Positions 36,574 through 46,681 of a stretch of DNA of 64,000 nt are shown piece after piece. Each line of letters begins with the position of its first letter. Position 1 is the stretch's first letter. A model generated the notes under the pieces. The model ran no database searches and was not told the origin of the DNA. It saw nothing but the letters and a program-made list of their open reading frames with translations. This DNA is from Streptococcus oralis (lineage in GTDB: Bacteria > Bacillota > Bacilli > Lactobacillales > Streptococcaceae), in contig NZ_RJPK01000003.1 of NCBI RefSeq assembly GCF_003943415.1, positions 188,235 through 252,234 of the forward strand. Direction: 5' to 3'. The translations under genes and the position numbers were made by a program.

Positions 36574-36624
36574 AAATGACCTGAGCTTCAAAAGTTAAAT
36601 TTTGAAGCTCAGGTCATTTTCTTC
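36574..36624. terminator. strong bidirectional terminator
   Basis: An uninterrupted stem of about 20 bp (AAATGACCTGAGCTTCAAAA with its complement) lies between the converging GNAT and NUDIX genes, with T-rich sequence on both strands. Confidence 0.9.
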
Positions 36625-36631
36625 TGCTCTT

Positions 36632-37087
36632 TTATTTTAACTCATAAAGCCAGTCATCGCCGTCTTTATAGTAAAAGAATTCACTGAGATCCTCTTCTAG
36701 AAACACACGAAGCATATCAGACATATCATCGGTTGCAAGTTTTAGATGAGATAGATTGTCAAAATCCTCCCACCAGACTTTCCCTTCGTCTGAAGACTGG
36801 AGTTCACCAGTAAAGTGTTCTGTCTTGTAAAAAAGGACGACATACCGATAATCCTCGTCATCATACCAGTCTTTGATACCACAAAGTTGAGGTTTGGATA
36901 TGGTTAGTCCAGTTTCTTCCTTGACTTCTCTGATAACTGCATCAGTAAAAGATTCCCCACGCTCTACATGACCACCAGGAAAAGTGATTCCGGGCCAGTC
37001 GGGATTAACTCGATCTTGGACCAGAACCTTGTCACCATTTTTAATCATGCACATGTTGACAAATTCGACTAATTCTCGTCTGTTCAT
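36632..37087 (-). CDS. NUDIX hydrolase, MutT/8-oxo-dGTPase-like
   Basis: A 151-residue protein with a full Nudix box (GGHVERGESFTDAVIREVKE then ETGL), preceded by DWPGITFPGG as in streptococcal MutT-like 8-oxo-dGTP diphosphatases. The C-terminus has an acidic FYYKDGDDWLYELK tail. It lies 10 nt after the DUF1697 gene in a minus-strand run. The substrate is inferred only. Confidence 0.88.
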   Translation of the reverse strand: MNRRELVEFVNMCMIKNGDKVLVQDRVNPDWPGITFPGGHVERGESFTDAVIREVKEETGLTISKPQLCGIKDWYDDEDYRYVVLFYKTEHFTGELQSSDEGKVWWEDFDNLSHLKLATDDMSDMLRVFLEEDLSEFFYYKDGDDWLYELK

Positions 37088-37097
37088 ATTGTTTTTC

Positions 37098-37619
37098 CTA
37101 TTTTGTTAGTAGCTTTTCCACGACGTTTAACTTTCGCATGGTCAAATCTATACCAAACAGTTTTTCAAGATAGTTGGTATTGAGCTTTTTTCGTTTTGCA
37201 GTTCTAGGGAGATAAAGGTAGAGACAGTGATCGCCTACACAAATTTCTTCCTCACCGTAGTCAGCTTTCAATTTTTCTAGTGGCAGACTTTGGATAAATT
37301 CCTGATAAAGAATCACATGTACACGATCATGAAGATAGTCTTCTCTAAATGGGTTCTCATGAACAATCTTTTCAAAATCGTTCTTATTCTTGATAACCAT
37401 TTTTAAGTCAGCTCCAATTTTTTCCTTTATCAGAGTATGAACACGTTCTCGTATTTCTTCTAAATCTAAGTCACTTTCAAGAATGATATTCCCACTTTGA
37501 ATATAGGTTCGAACGTGTTGAAAACCAGCTTCTGTCAGAATATCTACCAAATAAGACATTTTTGGGATAGCATTTTTTCCATTAGGAGTAACGCCTCTTA
37601 GTAAAATAATATGTTCCAA
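37098..37619 (-). CDS. DUF1697 family protein
   Basis: A 173-residue protein starting MEHIILLRGVTPNGKNAIPK, with the family's RTYIQSGNIILES strand and NPFREDYLHDRVHVILYQE core. DUF1697 proteins have a ferredoxin-like fold and no firmly assigned function. It lies 13 nt after the flavoprotein gene and before the NUDIX gene, probably in one transcript. Confidence 0.87.
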   Translation of the reverse strand: MEHIILLRGVTPNGKNAIPKMSYLVDILTEAGFQHVRTYIQSGNIILESDLDLEEIRERVHTLIKEKIGADLKMVIKNKNDFEKIVHENPFREDYLHDRVHVILYQEFIQSLPLEKLKADYGEEEICVGDHCLYLYLPRTAKRKKLNTNYLEKLFGIDLTMRKLNVVEKLLTK

Positions 37620-37632
37620 AGGACTTCCTTTC

Positions 37633-38862
<1,230 letters not shown>

Positions 38863-38871
38863 CTAATAATC

Positions 38872-39717
38872 TTAGTTGATTTCATACCCCATCAACAAAC
38901 CGCCATCTTCTGCATAAAAACTGCAGAGACCAGACGTAGGGATGATTTTGATATTGGCTTGTGGGAATGTTTCCAGCAAGCGTTCTGACAATTGCTGACA
39001 GAATTTTTCATTGCTACGATGAGCCATGACGATACGACCACCAGCATAGCCAGCCTTGATGAGTTCTTCATAGGCTGCTTGAAGGGACTTTTTAGCACCA
39101 CGAGCTTTTTGAAGAAGCTCTAGGGTTCCAGTTTCACTTGCTTCCCCAACCATACGGATGTTGAGAAGACCAACGACTGTACCGATAAGCTTACTTAAAC
39201 GGCCATTTTTTACCAAGTTATCAACTTTAGCGAGGACAAAGAGCAATTTTGTTTTTTCTTGGTAGGCTGTGATAGCTTCAACAATTTCCTCATGAGAAAG
39301 TCCTTGGTCAATCAAGTCATTGATTTTTTCGACAATCAAGTCAACTTCCCCACCTGCAGATAAACTATCAATCACATGAATCTGAGTGTCAGGGTGTTCT
39401 TCAAGGTAGATATTTTTAGCGAGTTGTGCACTATTATGACTACCTGAAAGAGTACCAGTGATAGTAACGACAAAAATATGTTTGGCACCTTCAAATGCAC
39501 GCAAGTAATCATCAGGGCTAGGGCAAGCTGATTTTGAAGCCTCAGAAGTCGCATACATGGTTTTCATCATGTGGTCAATGTCGAGATTGGCATCATCAAT
39601 AAAGACCTGATCAGCTACTTGAATGGTTAAAGGAACACTAACAAATTCAGTATCAATAGCAGGAGTTGCCAGTTGACGATAATCACAACCAGAGTCAGCT
39701 ACAATCTTCCAAGTCAT
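38872..39717 (-). CDS. DegV family fatty-acid-binding protein
   Basis: A 281-residue two-domain protein. ADSGCDYRQL and FVSVPLTIQV form the N-terminal entry, and the TITGTLSGSHNSAQLA loop carries the Ser/Thr that hold the lipid carboxyl. The C-terminal domain has MVGEASETGTLELLQKARG. DegV/FakB proteins present fatty acids to FakA kinase, so a role as a FakB-type lipid carrier is likely. Which fatty acid it prefers is not evident. It diverges from the TetR gene across overlapping promoters. Confidence 0.9.
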   Translation of the reverse strand: MTWKIVADSGCDYRQLATPAIDTEFVSVPLTIQVADQVFIDDANLDIDHMMKTMYATSEASKSACPSPDDYLRAFEGAKHIFVVTITGTLSGSHNSAQLAKNIYLEEHPDTQIHVIDSLSAGGEVDLIVEKINDLIDQGLSHEEIVEAITAYQEKTKLLFVLAKVDNLVKNGRLSKLIGTVVGLLNIRMVGEASETGTLELLQKARGAKKSLQAAYEELIKAGYAGGRIVMAHRSNEKFCQQLSERLLETFPQANIKIIPTSGLCSFYAEDGGLLMGYEIN

Positions 39718-39746
39718 AGAAATTCTCCATCTTTGTCACTTATACA

Positions 39747-39779
39747 TTGACAAAGGTTCTGTCTTTTTTTACAATTATA
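39747..39779. promoter_or_regulatory. overlapping divergent promoters of the TetR and DegV genes
   Basis: Plus strand: TTGACA (39747-39752), 17-bp spacer, TACAAT (39770-39775), toward the TetR gene. Minus strand: a TATAAT at 39774-39779 overlaps it, toward the DegV gene. One bound regulator could silence both. Confidence 0.65.
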
Positions 39780-39841
39780 TCATGAAAGCCCTTGAAACAA
39801 AAGTACCACCTCTCTGTTGTCACAAGTAGAAAGAAATTGTT

Positions 39842-40399
39842 ATGTCTGAACGTAAAATATCTGAAAAATCTCTTGAAAATCTCAGAAAATCCAATCAAGA
39901 ATCCAATTTTTTAACCAGAGAAGCAATCGAGACGGCTCTTTTGCAACTTCTAGAGAAAAAAGACTTGGCTAAGATTAGTATCTCAGAGTTGGTCAAGCGG
40001 GCGGGTGTCTCACGCGCTGCCTTCTATCGCAATTATGATTCTAAAGAAGCAATTTTAGAAAGTGTTTTTAAACGCAGTGTTCATAATATCATGGAACAAT
40101 TGAGCCACTACGATGTCAGAACAGACCTTTATCTAGTCTGGGTTCACCTTTTTCGAGCAGCCAAGAAAGAAGCCAAGGTTATCCAACTTGCTCTGGACTA
40201 CCACTTGGAAAAGATTTTCGTCCAAGCCATGCAGGAATTTCTGGAAAAATACCACGGAAAATCAAAAGGCGTCAGCAGCTACCTTCATTCCTTTTGGAGT
40301 TCTGCCATCGTATCGGTTCTGCTCAAATGGATCAAGGATGGCATGAAGGTTCCAGCTGAAAAGATTGCAGATTTACGCTTGCCATTTTTCAAAAAATAG
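39842..40399 (+). CDS. TetR/AcrR family regulator
   Basis: A 185-residue regulator with an N-terminal helix-turn-helix (TREAIETALLQLLEKKDLAK, then ISISELVKRAGVSRAAFYRN) and a variable helical ligand domain. The N-terminal basic extension (SERKISEKSLENLRKSNQES) is longer than usual. Ligand unknown. Overlapping promoters suggest it regulates itself and the DegV-family gene; downstream dCMP deaminase follows after 18 nt. Confidence 0.87.
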   Translation: MSERKISEKSLENLRKSNQESNFLTREAIETALLQLLEKKDLAKISISELVKRAGVSRAAFYRNYDSKEAILESVFKRSVHNIMEQLSHYDVRTDLYLVWVHLFRAAKKEAKVIQLALDYHLEKIFVQAMQEFLEKYHGKSKGVSSYLHSFWSSAIVSVLLKWIKDGMKVPAEKIADLRLPFFKK

Positions 40400-40417
40400 A
40401 GGACAAGGAGAAGACTT

Positions 40418-40885
40418 ATGACAGAAAAAAGACTAGCTTGGGATGAGTACTTTGCAGCCCAGGCCTTACTGATTGCCAATCGTTCGACCTGTAAACGCGC
40501 CAAAGTAGGAGCTGTCCTAGTTAAGGACAATAAAGTCATTTCAACAGGCTACAATGGTTCCGTATCAGGAACGGAGCACTGCATTGACCACGAATGTCTT
40601 GTCATTGAAGGACACTGTGTCCGAACCCTTCACGCCGAGGTCAATGCCATCTTGCAAGGAGCCGAACGAGGGGTTCCCAGAGGTTTTACAGCCTATGTAA
40701 CCCATTTCCCTTGTCTGAACTGCACCAAACAACTGCTACAAGTTGGCTGCAAGCGCGTAGTTTATATCAACCAGTACCGAATGGATGACTATGCCCAATA
40801 CCTTTATCACGAAAAAGGTACCGAGTTGACCCATTTACCATTAGAGACTGTTCAGACAGCTCTCCAAGAGGCAGATTTGATTTAG
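40418..40885 (+). CDS. deoxycytidylate (dCMP) deaminase, ComEB-like
   Basis: A 155-residue zinc deaminase that converts dCMP to dUMP for thymidylate supply. Zinc site HAE at 72-74 and PCLNC (C99, C102), plus the KVGAVLVKDNKVISTGYNG motif. Often annotated ComEB from the B. subtilis comE operon, but no competence gene lies here. GACAAGGAGAAGACTT precedes the ATG. A hairpin with a T-run follows (about 40902-40931). Confidence 0.9.
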   Translation: MTEKRLAWDEYFAAQALLIANRSTCKRAKVGAVLVKDNKVISTGYNGSVSGTEHCIDHECLVIEGHCVRTLHAEVNAILQGAERGVPRGFTAYVTHFPCLNCTKQLLQVGCKRVVYINQYRMDDYAQYLYHEKGTELTHLPLETVQTALQEADLI

Positions 40886-40901
40886 AAATTAATAAAAATA
40901 A

Positions 40902-40931
40902 ATGGTTTAGAAAGCTTTTTAAACCGTTTTT
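40902..40931 (+). terminator. terminator between dCMP deaminase and upp
   Basis: GGTTTA ... TAAACC stem (interrupted, with AAAGC/GCTTT inside) followed by GTTTTTTG. A TATAAT box starts about 3 nt later, so the upp promoter is packed right against it. Confidence 0.65.
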
Positions 40932-40973
40932 TGATATAATAAGAAGAATAAATTGAAAGAAGGAATTCAGAAA

Positions 40974-41603
40974 ATGGGAAAAATTGAAGTCATTAATCAT
41001 CCACTCATTCAACATAAATTATCAATCTTGCGTCGTACAGACACTTCTACAAAAGCCTTTCGCGAATTAGTAGATGAGATTGCAATGTTGATGGGATATG
41101 AAGTACTTCGTGATCTTCCGCTTGAAGACGTGGAAATCGAAACACCTATCACAAAGACCGTTCAAAAACAATTGGCTGGTAAAAAATTGGCGATTGTCCC
41201 AATCTTGCGTGCAGGTATCGGGATGGTAGATGGCCTCTTGAGCTTGGTTCCAGCAGCAAAGGTTGGACACATCGGTATGTACCGTGATGAAGAAACCCTT
41301 CAACCAGTTGAATACTTGGTGAAATTGCCTGAGGATATTGACCAACGTCAAATCTTTGTCGTTGATCCAATGCTTGCAACAGGTGGTTCAGCTATCTTGG
41401 CTGTTGACTCCCTTAAAAAACGTGGGGCATCAAACATCAAGTTTGTCTGTCTGGTAGCTGCTCCAGAAGGAGTGAAAGCTCTTCAAGCAGCTCACCCAGA
41501 CGTCGAAATCTTTACAGCAGCCTTGGATGAACACTTGAATGAACATGGCTATATTGTTCCAGGTCTCGGAGATGCTGGAGACCGCTTGTTCGGTACGAAA
41601 TAA
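40974..41603 (+). CDS. upp: uracil phosphoribosyltransferase
   Basis: Pyrimidine salvage, uracil plus PRPP to UMP. The 209-residue product has the family start [20 protein letters not shown], the PRPP-binding [13 protein letters not shown] and the uracil loop [20 protein letters not shown] chose ATG 40974 with GAAAGAAGGAATTC upstream. clpP follows 178 nt later behind its own CtsR-controlled promoter. Confidence 0.96.
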   Translation: MGKIEVINHPLIQHKLSILRRTDTSTKAFRELVDEIAMLMGYEVLRDLPLEDVEIETPITKTVQKQLAGKKLAIVPILRAGIGMVDGLLSLVPAAKVGHIGMYRDEETLQPVEYLVKLPEDIDQRQIFVVDPMLATGGSAILAVDSLKKRGASNIKFVCLVAAPEGVKALQAAHPDVEIFTAALDEHLNEHGYIVPGLGDAGDRLFGTK

Positions 41604-41697
41604 GACTCAGATAGAGTCTTAAAGATGAAATTGGAGGATGTTTCTAATTTCGTAAGGAGGTTGAATTTTTGATTCTGTCGATAGTATAGAGCAAAAA

Positions 41698-41727
41698 TTT
41701 GACCTTTTTTGACCAAAAAGATATAAT
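41698..41727 (+). promoter_or_regulatory. clpP promoter with CtsR operator
   Basis: TTGACC (41699-41704), 17-bp spacer, TATAAT (41722-41727). On the minus strand 41698-41714 reads GGTCAAA-AAA-GGTCAAA, a perfect CtsR direct-repeat heptad box, overlapping the -35 and spacer. clpP should therefore be heat-shock induced by CtsR release. Confidence 0.93.
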
Positions 41728-41781
41728 AGTTCTGTATTGAGTCGTGAGACTAAGAAAATTCAACATTAAAAGGAGAAATGA

Positions 41782-42372
41782 ATGATTCCTGTAGTTATTG
41801 AACAAACAAGCCGTGGAGAACGTTCCTATGATATTTACTCCCGTCTTCTGAAAGATCGCATCATCATGCTAACTGGGCCAGTCGAAGATAATATGGCCAA
41901 CTCAGTTATTGCCCAATTACTCTTCTTGGATGCCCAAGATAGCACAAAAGATATTTACCTTTATGTCAATACACCTGGAGGCTCTGTGTCAGCTGGTTTG
42001 GCAATCGTTGATACTATGAACTTTATCAAGGCAGATGTTCAAACCATTGTTATGGGGATGGCTGCATCCATGGGGACTGTCATTGCATCAAGTGGCGCAA
42101 AAGGCAAACGTTTCATGCTTCCAAATGCAGAGTATATGATTCACCAACCAATGGGTGGTACAGGTGGTGGTACCCAACAGACAGATATGGCAATCGCTGC
42201 AGAGCACTTGCTTAAAACTCGTAAGACTTTGGAGCAAATCCTTGCGACTAACTCAGGTAAATCAGTTGAGCAAATTCATGCAGATGCAGAACGTGATTAC
42301 TGGATGAGTGCCCAAGAAACACTGGAATATGGCTTTATTGATGAAATCATGGCTAACAATTCTTTGAGCTAA
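41782..42372 (+). CDS. clpP: ATP-dependent Clp protease proteolytic subunit ClpP
   Basis: The 196-residue barrel protease subunit, with catalytic S96 (MGMAASMG) and H121 (YMIHQPMGG) and the Asp in the C-terminal part. It works with ClpC, ClpE and ClpX in protein quality control, competence shut-off and stress. AAAAGGAGAAATGA precedes the start. Terminator at 42384-42411. Confidence 0.97.
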   Translation: MIPVVIEQTSRGERSYDIYSRLLKDRIIMLTGPVEDNMANSVIAQLLFLDAQDSTKDIYLYVNTPGGSVSAGLAIVDTMNFIKADVQTIVMGMAASMGTVIASSGAKGKRFMLPNAEYMIHQPMGGTGGGTQQTDMAIAAEHLLKTRKTLEQILATNSGKSVEQIHADAERDYWMSAQETLEYGFIDEIMANNSLS

Positions 42373-42383
42373 GCAGCCTAGAA

Positions 42384-42411
42384 AGCAAACTCGACGGAGT
42401 TTGCTTTTTTT
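42384..42411 (+). terminator. terminator after clpP
   Basis: AGCAAACTC-gacg-GAGTTTGCT with a TTTTTT run. Confidence 0.92.
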
Positions 42412-42450
42412 GATATAATAGGATAAGATTTCTTAGAAAGAGGCTTCATC

Positions 42451-42720
42451 ATGTTTGAAAAGGTCAATCGCTCAGGATTAATCATCTATCTTTACTATAA
42501 TCGGGATGCAAAGAAACTTCAGGAATACGGTGACATCTGTTACCATTCTAAGAAGCATCGCTACTTGCAACTCTATGTTCCAACTGAGGAGCTAGATGAT
42601 TTAGTTGAGAGATTAGGTAAGGAAAGATTTATCAAAAAAATTAGACGTTGTCACATTCAAGAGCTAGAAACTCCCTTCGTTGGAAATCTCTATCGCACTG
42701 AGGAAAACGTTATCATTTAA
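42451..42720 (+). CDS. DUF2129 (YlbG-like) protein
   Basis: An 89-residue soluble protein: [20 protein letters not shown] ... [19 protein letters not shown] ... [19 protein letters not shown], the DUF2129/YlbG family. Function unknown; the fold is small and ferredoxin-like. GAAAGAGGCTTC precedes the ATG and a TATAAT box is at about 42414. It sits between clpP and the liv operon. Confidence 0.85.
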   Translation: MFEKVNRSGLIIYLYYNRDAKKLQEYGDICYHSKKHRYLQLYVPTEELDDLVERLGKERFIKKIRRCHIQELETPFVGNLYRTEENVII

Positions 42721-42737
42721 AAAATGAGACAAATGTG

Positions 42738-42766
42738 TTGACAATTTTCTGATAATTCGGTATATT
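42738..42766 (+). promoter_or_regulatory. livJ promoter with CodY box
   Basis: TTGACA (42738-42743), 17-bp spacer, TATATT (42761-42766). The spacer contains AATTTTCTGATAATT (42743-42757), 14 of 15 matches to the CodY consensus AATTTTCWGAAAATT. CodY senses branched-chain amino acids and GTP, so repression when these are plentiful fits a branched-chain transporter. Confidence 0.85.
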
Positions 42767-42807
42767 CTTAACATACTATTTTTGAAACAACTATAAGGAG
42801 ATTAAAA

Positions 42808-43968
42808 ATGAAGAAAAAATTTGCCCTATCTTTTGTGGCTCTTGCTAGCGTAGCTCTTCTCGCTGCCTGTGGAGAGGTCAAGTCAGGAGCGTCAAATACG
42901 ACTGGTAACCCAGTAGACGAAAAGACTATCAAAATCGGTTTTAACTTTGAAGAAACAGGTGCTGTGGCGGCTTACGGTACAGCTGAACAAAAAGGTGCTC
43001 AACTTGCTGTTGATGAAATCAACGCTGCTGGTGGTATCGACGGAAAACAAATCGAAGTTGTAGACAAAGACAACAAATCTGAAACTGCTGAGGCTGCCTC
43101 TGTTACAACTAACCTAGTGACCCAATCAAAAGTTACAGCTATCGTAGGACCTGCGACATCTGGTGCAACTGCTGCAGCTGTAGCCAACGCTACTCAAGCA
43201 GGGGTTCCATTGATTTCACCAAGTGCGACTCAAGACGGTTTGACCAAAGGTCAAGAATATCTATTTATCGGAACTTTCCAAGATAGCTTCCAAGGGAAGA
43301 TTATTTCTAACTATGTAACAAACAAATTGAATGCTAAGAAGGTTGTTCTATATACTGACAATGCAAGTGACTATGCTAAAGGTATTGCTAAATCTTTCCG
43401 CGAAGCATACAAAGGTGAAATTGTTGCAGATGAAACTTTTGTAGCAGGTGATACAGACTTCCAAGCAGCCCTTACTAAAATGAAAGGGAAAGAGTTTGAC
43501 GCTATCGTTGTTCCAGGTTACTACACAGAAGCAGGTAAAATCGTAAACCAAGCGCGTGGTATGGGAATTGATAAACCAATCGTTGGTGGTGACGGCTTTA
43601 ACGGTGAAGAGTTTGTTCAACAAGCAACTGCTGAAAGAGCTTCAAACATTTACTTCATCTCAGGATTCTCAACTACCGTTGATGTTTCTGCAAAAGCTAA
43701 AGCTTTCCTTGAAGCTTACCGTGCAAAATACAATGAAGAACCTTCAACATTCTCAGCTTTGGCCTATGACTCAGTTTATCTAGTAGCCAATGCTGCAAAA
43801 GGTGCTAAAAACTCAGGTGAAATCAAGGACAACCTTGCTAAAACCAAAGATTTTGATGGTGTAACTGGTCAAACGAGCTTTGATGCAGATCACAACACAG
43901 TGAAAACGGCTTACATGATGACCATGAACAATGGTAAAGTGGAAGCAGCAGAAGTTGTAAAACCATAA
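42808..43968 (+). CDS. livJ: branched-chain amino-acid-binding lipoprotein LivJ
   Basis: Substrate-binding protein of the high-affinity Leu/Ile/Val ABC importer. The 386-residue product has a lipoprotein signal with lipobox LLAAC (C21) and the Leu-binding periplasmic fold (IGFNFEETGAVAAYGTAEQ, VGPATSGATAAAVANATQ). TATAAGGAGATT precedes the start. A hairpin and a second CodY-like box lie in the 119-nt gap before livH, so livJ may be made in excess. Confidence 0.95.
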   Translation: MKKKFALSFVALASVALLAACGEVKSGASNTTGNPVDEKTIKIGFNFEETGAVAAYGTAEQKGAQLAVDEINAAGGIDGKQIEVVDKDNKSETAEAASVTTNLVTQSKVTAIVGPATSGATAAAVANATQAGVPLISPSATQDGLTKGQEYLFIGTFQDSFQGKIISNYVTNKLNAKKVVLYTDNASDYAKGIAKSFREAYKGEIVADETFVAGDTDFQAALTKMKGKEFDAIVVPGYYTEAGKIVNQARGMGIDKPIVGGDGFNGEEFVQQATAERASNIYFISGFSTTVDVSAKAKAFLEAYRAKYNEEPSTFSALAYDSVYLVANAAKGAKNSGEIKDNLAKTKDFDGVTGQTSFDADHNTVKTAYMMTMNNGKVEAAEVVKP

Positions 43969-43986
43969 CATTAGAATAGTAGTTGA

Positions 43987-44022
43987 AATAGGGAATGAGC
44001 CTTTGACTCACTCCCTGTTTCG
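43987..44022 (+). terminator. hairpin between livJ and livH (partial terminator)
   Basis: GAAATAGGGAaTGAG ... CTCAcTCCCTgTTTC is a long interrupted stem without a real T-run. It is likely to protect or attenuate, letting the binding protein be more abundant than the membrane parts. Confidence 0.6.
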
Positions 44023-44049
44023 GTGTTTATGAACTTGTGAAAATTGAGA

Positions 44050-44064
44050 AATTTTCTAAAAAAT
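44050..44064 (+). promoter_or_regulatory. second CodY-like box
   Basis: AATTTTCTAAAAAAT matches the CodY consensus at 13 of 15 positions and lies just upstream of livH. In AT-rich DNA such a match can arise by chance. Confidence 0.4.
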
Positions 44065-44087
44065 AACGATAGAAAAGAGTGAATGCT

Positions 44088-44957
44088 ATGCTCCAACAAC
44101 TTGTGAATGGTTTAATTCTGGGTAGTGTTTATGCACTTTTGGCCCTGGGTTATACCATGGTTTATGGAATTATCAAACTCATCAACTTCGCCCACGGTGA
44201 TATTTATATGATGGGTGCCTTTATTGGTTACTTTTTGATTAATTCTTTCCAAATGGATTTCTTTTTAGCTTTAATTATTTCAATGGCAGGAACCGCACTA
44301 CTTGGTGTTGTGATTGAGTTTCTTGCCTACCGTCCTTTGCGACACTCTACACGTATTGCTGTATTGATTACTGCTATCGGAGTGTCTTTCCTACTGGAAT
44401 ATGGAATGGTCTACTTGGTCGGTGCCAATACTCGCGCCTTTCCTCAAGCCATTCAAACAGTTCGCTATGATTTGGGGCCAATCAGCTTGACAAACGTCCA
44501 GTTAATGATTTTAGCAGTTTCCTTACTCTTGATGATTTTATTGCAAGTGATTGTTCAAAAAACAAAAATGGGGAAAGCCATGCGTGCTGTATCAGTTGAT
44601 AGTGACGCGGCGCAATTGATGGGAATCAACGTAAACCGTACTATCAGCTTTACATTTGCCTTGGGTTCAGCCCTTGCTGGAGCGGCAGGTGTTCTCATTG
44701 CCCTTTACTACAACTCTCTTGAACCTTTGATGGGTGTGACTCCGGGTCTTAAATCTTTCGTTGCGGCCGTTCTTGGTGGTATCGGGATTATTCCTGGTGC
44801 AGCTCTAGGAGGATTTGTGATTGGCTTGTTGGAAACTTTTGCAACTGCCTTTGGTATGTCTGATTTCCGTGATGCCATCGTTTATGGAATCTTGCTTTTG
44901 ATTCTGATTGTTCGTCCTGCAGGTATCCTTGGTAAGAATGTGAAAGAGAAGGTGTAA
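44088..44957 (+). CDS. livH: branched-chain amino-acid ABC permease LivH
   Basis: A 289-residue multi-span permease (LVNGLILGSVYALLALGYTM, INFAHGDIYMMGAFIGYF, the EAA-like loop KTKMGKAMRAVSVDSDAAQL). I prefer ATG 44088 with GAAAAGAG upstream; GTG 44079 in frame is an alternative. Followed 3 nt later by livM. Confidence 0.94.
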   Translation: MLQQLVNGLILGSVYALLALGYTMVYGIIKLINFAHGDIYMMGAFIGYFLINSFQMDFFLALIISMAGTALLGVVIEFLAYRPLRHSTRIAVLITAIGVSFLLEYGMVYLVGANTRAFPQAIQTVRYDLGPISLTNVQLMILAVSLLLMILLQVIVQKTKMGKAMRAVSVDSDAAQLMGINVNRTISFTFALGSALAGAAGVLIALYYNSLEPLMGVTPGLKSFVAAVLGGIGIIPGAALGGFVIGLLETFATAFGMSDFRDAIVYGILLLILIVRPAGILGKNVKEKV

Positions 44958-44960
44958 ACA

Positions 44961-45917
44961 ATGAAGACAAATCTTAAAGTAAATATTCTCTGGTTATTCC
45001 TTCTGTTAGCGGGTTATGGATTGGTTAGCGTATTGGTTTCTGCTGGTGTTCTTAATCTATTCCATATCCAAATTTTAGAACAAATTGGGATTAATATCAT
45101 CCTTGCAGTAGGTTTGAACCTAATCGTTGGTTTTTCAGGACAATTCTCACTCGGTCATGCAGGTTTTATGGCGATTGGGGCTTATGCAGCAGCGATTATT
45201 GGCTCAAAATCACCAACCTATGGTGCCTTCTTTGGAGCAATGGTCTTAGGCGCCTTGATTTCTGGTGCAGTCGCTTTGCTCGTTGGAATTCCAACACTCC
45301 GTTTGAAGGGTGACTACCTGGCTGTTGCGACACTAGGTGTTTCAGAAATCATTCGTATCTTTATCATTAATGGTGGAAGTTTGACCAACGGTGCTGCTGG
45401 TATCTTGGGTATTCCAAACTTTACCAACTGGCAGATGGTTTATCTATTTGTGGTGATCACAACTATTGCAACTCTCAATTTCTTACGTAGTCCAATTGGA
45501 CGCTCTACTCTATCTGTTCGTGAGGATGAGATTGCTGCAGAGTCCGTTGGGGTAAACACTACAAAAATCAAGATTATCGCTTTTGTCTTTGGAGCCATTA
45601 CAGCAAGTATTGCTGGTTCACTTCAGGCTGGTTTTATCGGATCTGTTGTGCCAAAAGATTACACCTTTATTAATTCCATCAACGTGTTGATTATCGTAGT
45701 ATTTGGTGGACTTGGTTCTATTACTGGTACTATTGTTTCAGCGATTGTTTTAGGAATTTTAAATATGCTCCTTCAAGATGTAGCTAGCGTACGTATGATC
45801 ATCTACGCCTTGGCTCTTGTATTGGTTATGATTTTCAGACCAGGTGGACTTCTTGGGACATGGGAATTGAGTCTATCACGTTTCTTTAAAAAATCTAAGA
45901 AGGAGGGACAAAACTAA
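44961..45917 (+). CDS. livM: branched-chain amino-acid ABC permease LivM
   Basis: A 318-residue permease, partner of LivH. Landmarks NLIVGFSGQFSLGHAGFMAI, the cytoplasmic loop RSPIGRSTLSVREDEIAAES and GGLGSITGTIVSAIVLG. Its last base overlaps the livG start (TAATG). Its C-tail is basic (FKKSKKEGQN). Confidence 0.94.
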   Translation: MKTNLKVNILWLFLLLAGYGLVSVLVSAGVLNLFHIQILEQIGINIILAVGLNLIVGFSGQFSLGHAGFMAIGAYAAAIIGSKSPTYGAFFGAMVLGALISGAVALLVGIPTLRLKGDYLAVATLGVSEIIRIFIINGGSLTNGAAGILGIPNFTNWQMVYLFVVITTIATLNFLRSPIGRSTLSVREDEIAAESVGVNTTKIKIIAFVFGAITASIAGSLQAGFIGSVVPKDYTFINSINVLIIVVFGGLGSITGTIVSAIVLGILNMLLQDVASVRMIIYALALVLVMIFRPGGLLGTWELSLSRFFKKSKKEGQN

Positions 45918-46681
45918 TGGCATTACTTGAAGTTAAACAGTTAACCAAACATTTTGGCGGTCTAACAGCTGTTGGAGATGTCACTCTTGAATTGAACGAG
46001 GGAGAATTGGTTGGTTTGATTGGACCAAACGGTGCTGGTAAAACGACCCTTTTCAATCTCTTGACCGGTGTTTATGAACCAAGCGAAGGTACTGTGACAC
46101 TAGATGGTCACCTCCTAAATGGGAAAACTCCCTACAAGATTGCTTCGCTTGGACTCAGTCGTACTTTCCAAAATATTCGTTTGTTCAAGGATCTGACAGT
46201 TTTAGACAATGTTCTCATCGCTTTTGGAAATCATCATAAACAACATGTTCTCGCTAGCTTTCTACGCTTACCTGCTTTCTATAAGAATGAGGAAGAATTA
46301 AAAAATAAAGCTTTGGACTTACTGAAGATTTTTGATTTGGATGGTGACGCAGATACTCTTGCTAAGAATCTGGCCTATGGCCAACAACGTCGATTAGAAA
46401 TCGTTCGTGCTCTGGCAACTGAACCTAAGATCCTCTTTTTGGATGAACCTGCAGCTGGGATGAATCCACAAGAAACGGCTGAATTGACAGAATTGATCCG
46501 TCGTATCAAAGACGAATTTAAAATTACCATCATGCTCATCGAACACGATATGAACTTGGTTATGGAAGTCACTGAGCGTATCTATGTTCTTGAATATGGT
46601 CGGTTGATTGCTCATGGGACTCCGGATGAGATCAAGAACAACAAACGCGTTATCGAAGCTTATCTAGGAGGTGAAGCCTAA
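45917..46681 (+). CDS. livG: branched-chain amino-acid ABC ATPase LivG
   Basis: A 254-residue ATPase with Walker A GPNGAGKTTLFN near 35-46, signature AYGQQRRLEIVRAL, Walker B ILFLDEPAAGMN and the H-loop IEHDM. The long insert between Walker A and the signature (HHKQHVLASFLRLPAF) is usual for LivG. One-base overlaps with livM and livF show tight coupling. Confidence 0.95.
   Translation: MALLEVKQLTKHFGGLTAVGDVTLELNEGELVGLIGPNGAGKTTLFNLLTGVYEPSEGTVTLDGHLLNGKTPYKIASLGLSRTFQNIRLFKDLTVLDNVLIAFGNHHKQHVLASFLRLPAFYKNEEELKNKALDLLKIFDLDGDADTLAKNLAYGQQRRLEIVRALATEPKILFLDEPAAGMNPQETAELTELIRRIKDEFKITIMLIEHDMNLVMEVTERIYVLEYGRLIAHGTPDEIKNNKRVIEAYLGGEA

Noticed and set aside
39780..39840. T-box-like sequence (GGTGGTAC on the minus strand) upstream of the DegV gene
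   Set aside because: The rest of the T-box core (GGGTGGNACCGCG) and the specifier and terminator structures are absent, and the -10 of the DegV gene lies downstream of it.
40418..40885. Competence (comE) locus, from the ComEB-like name
   Set aside because: No comEA, comEC or late-competence box (TACGAATA) was seen nearby. The gene is a plain dCMP deaminase between a TetR regulator and upp.
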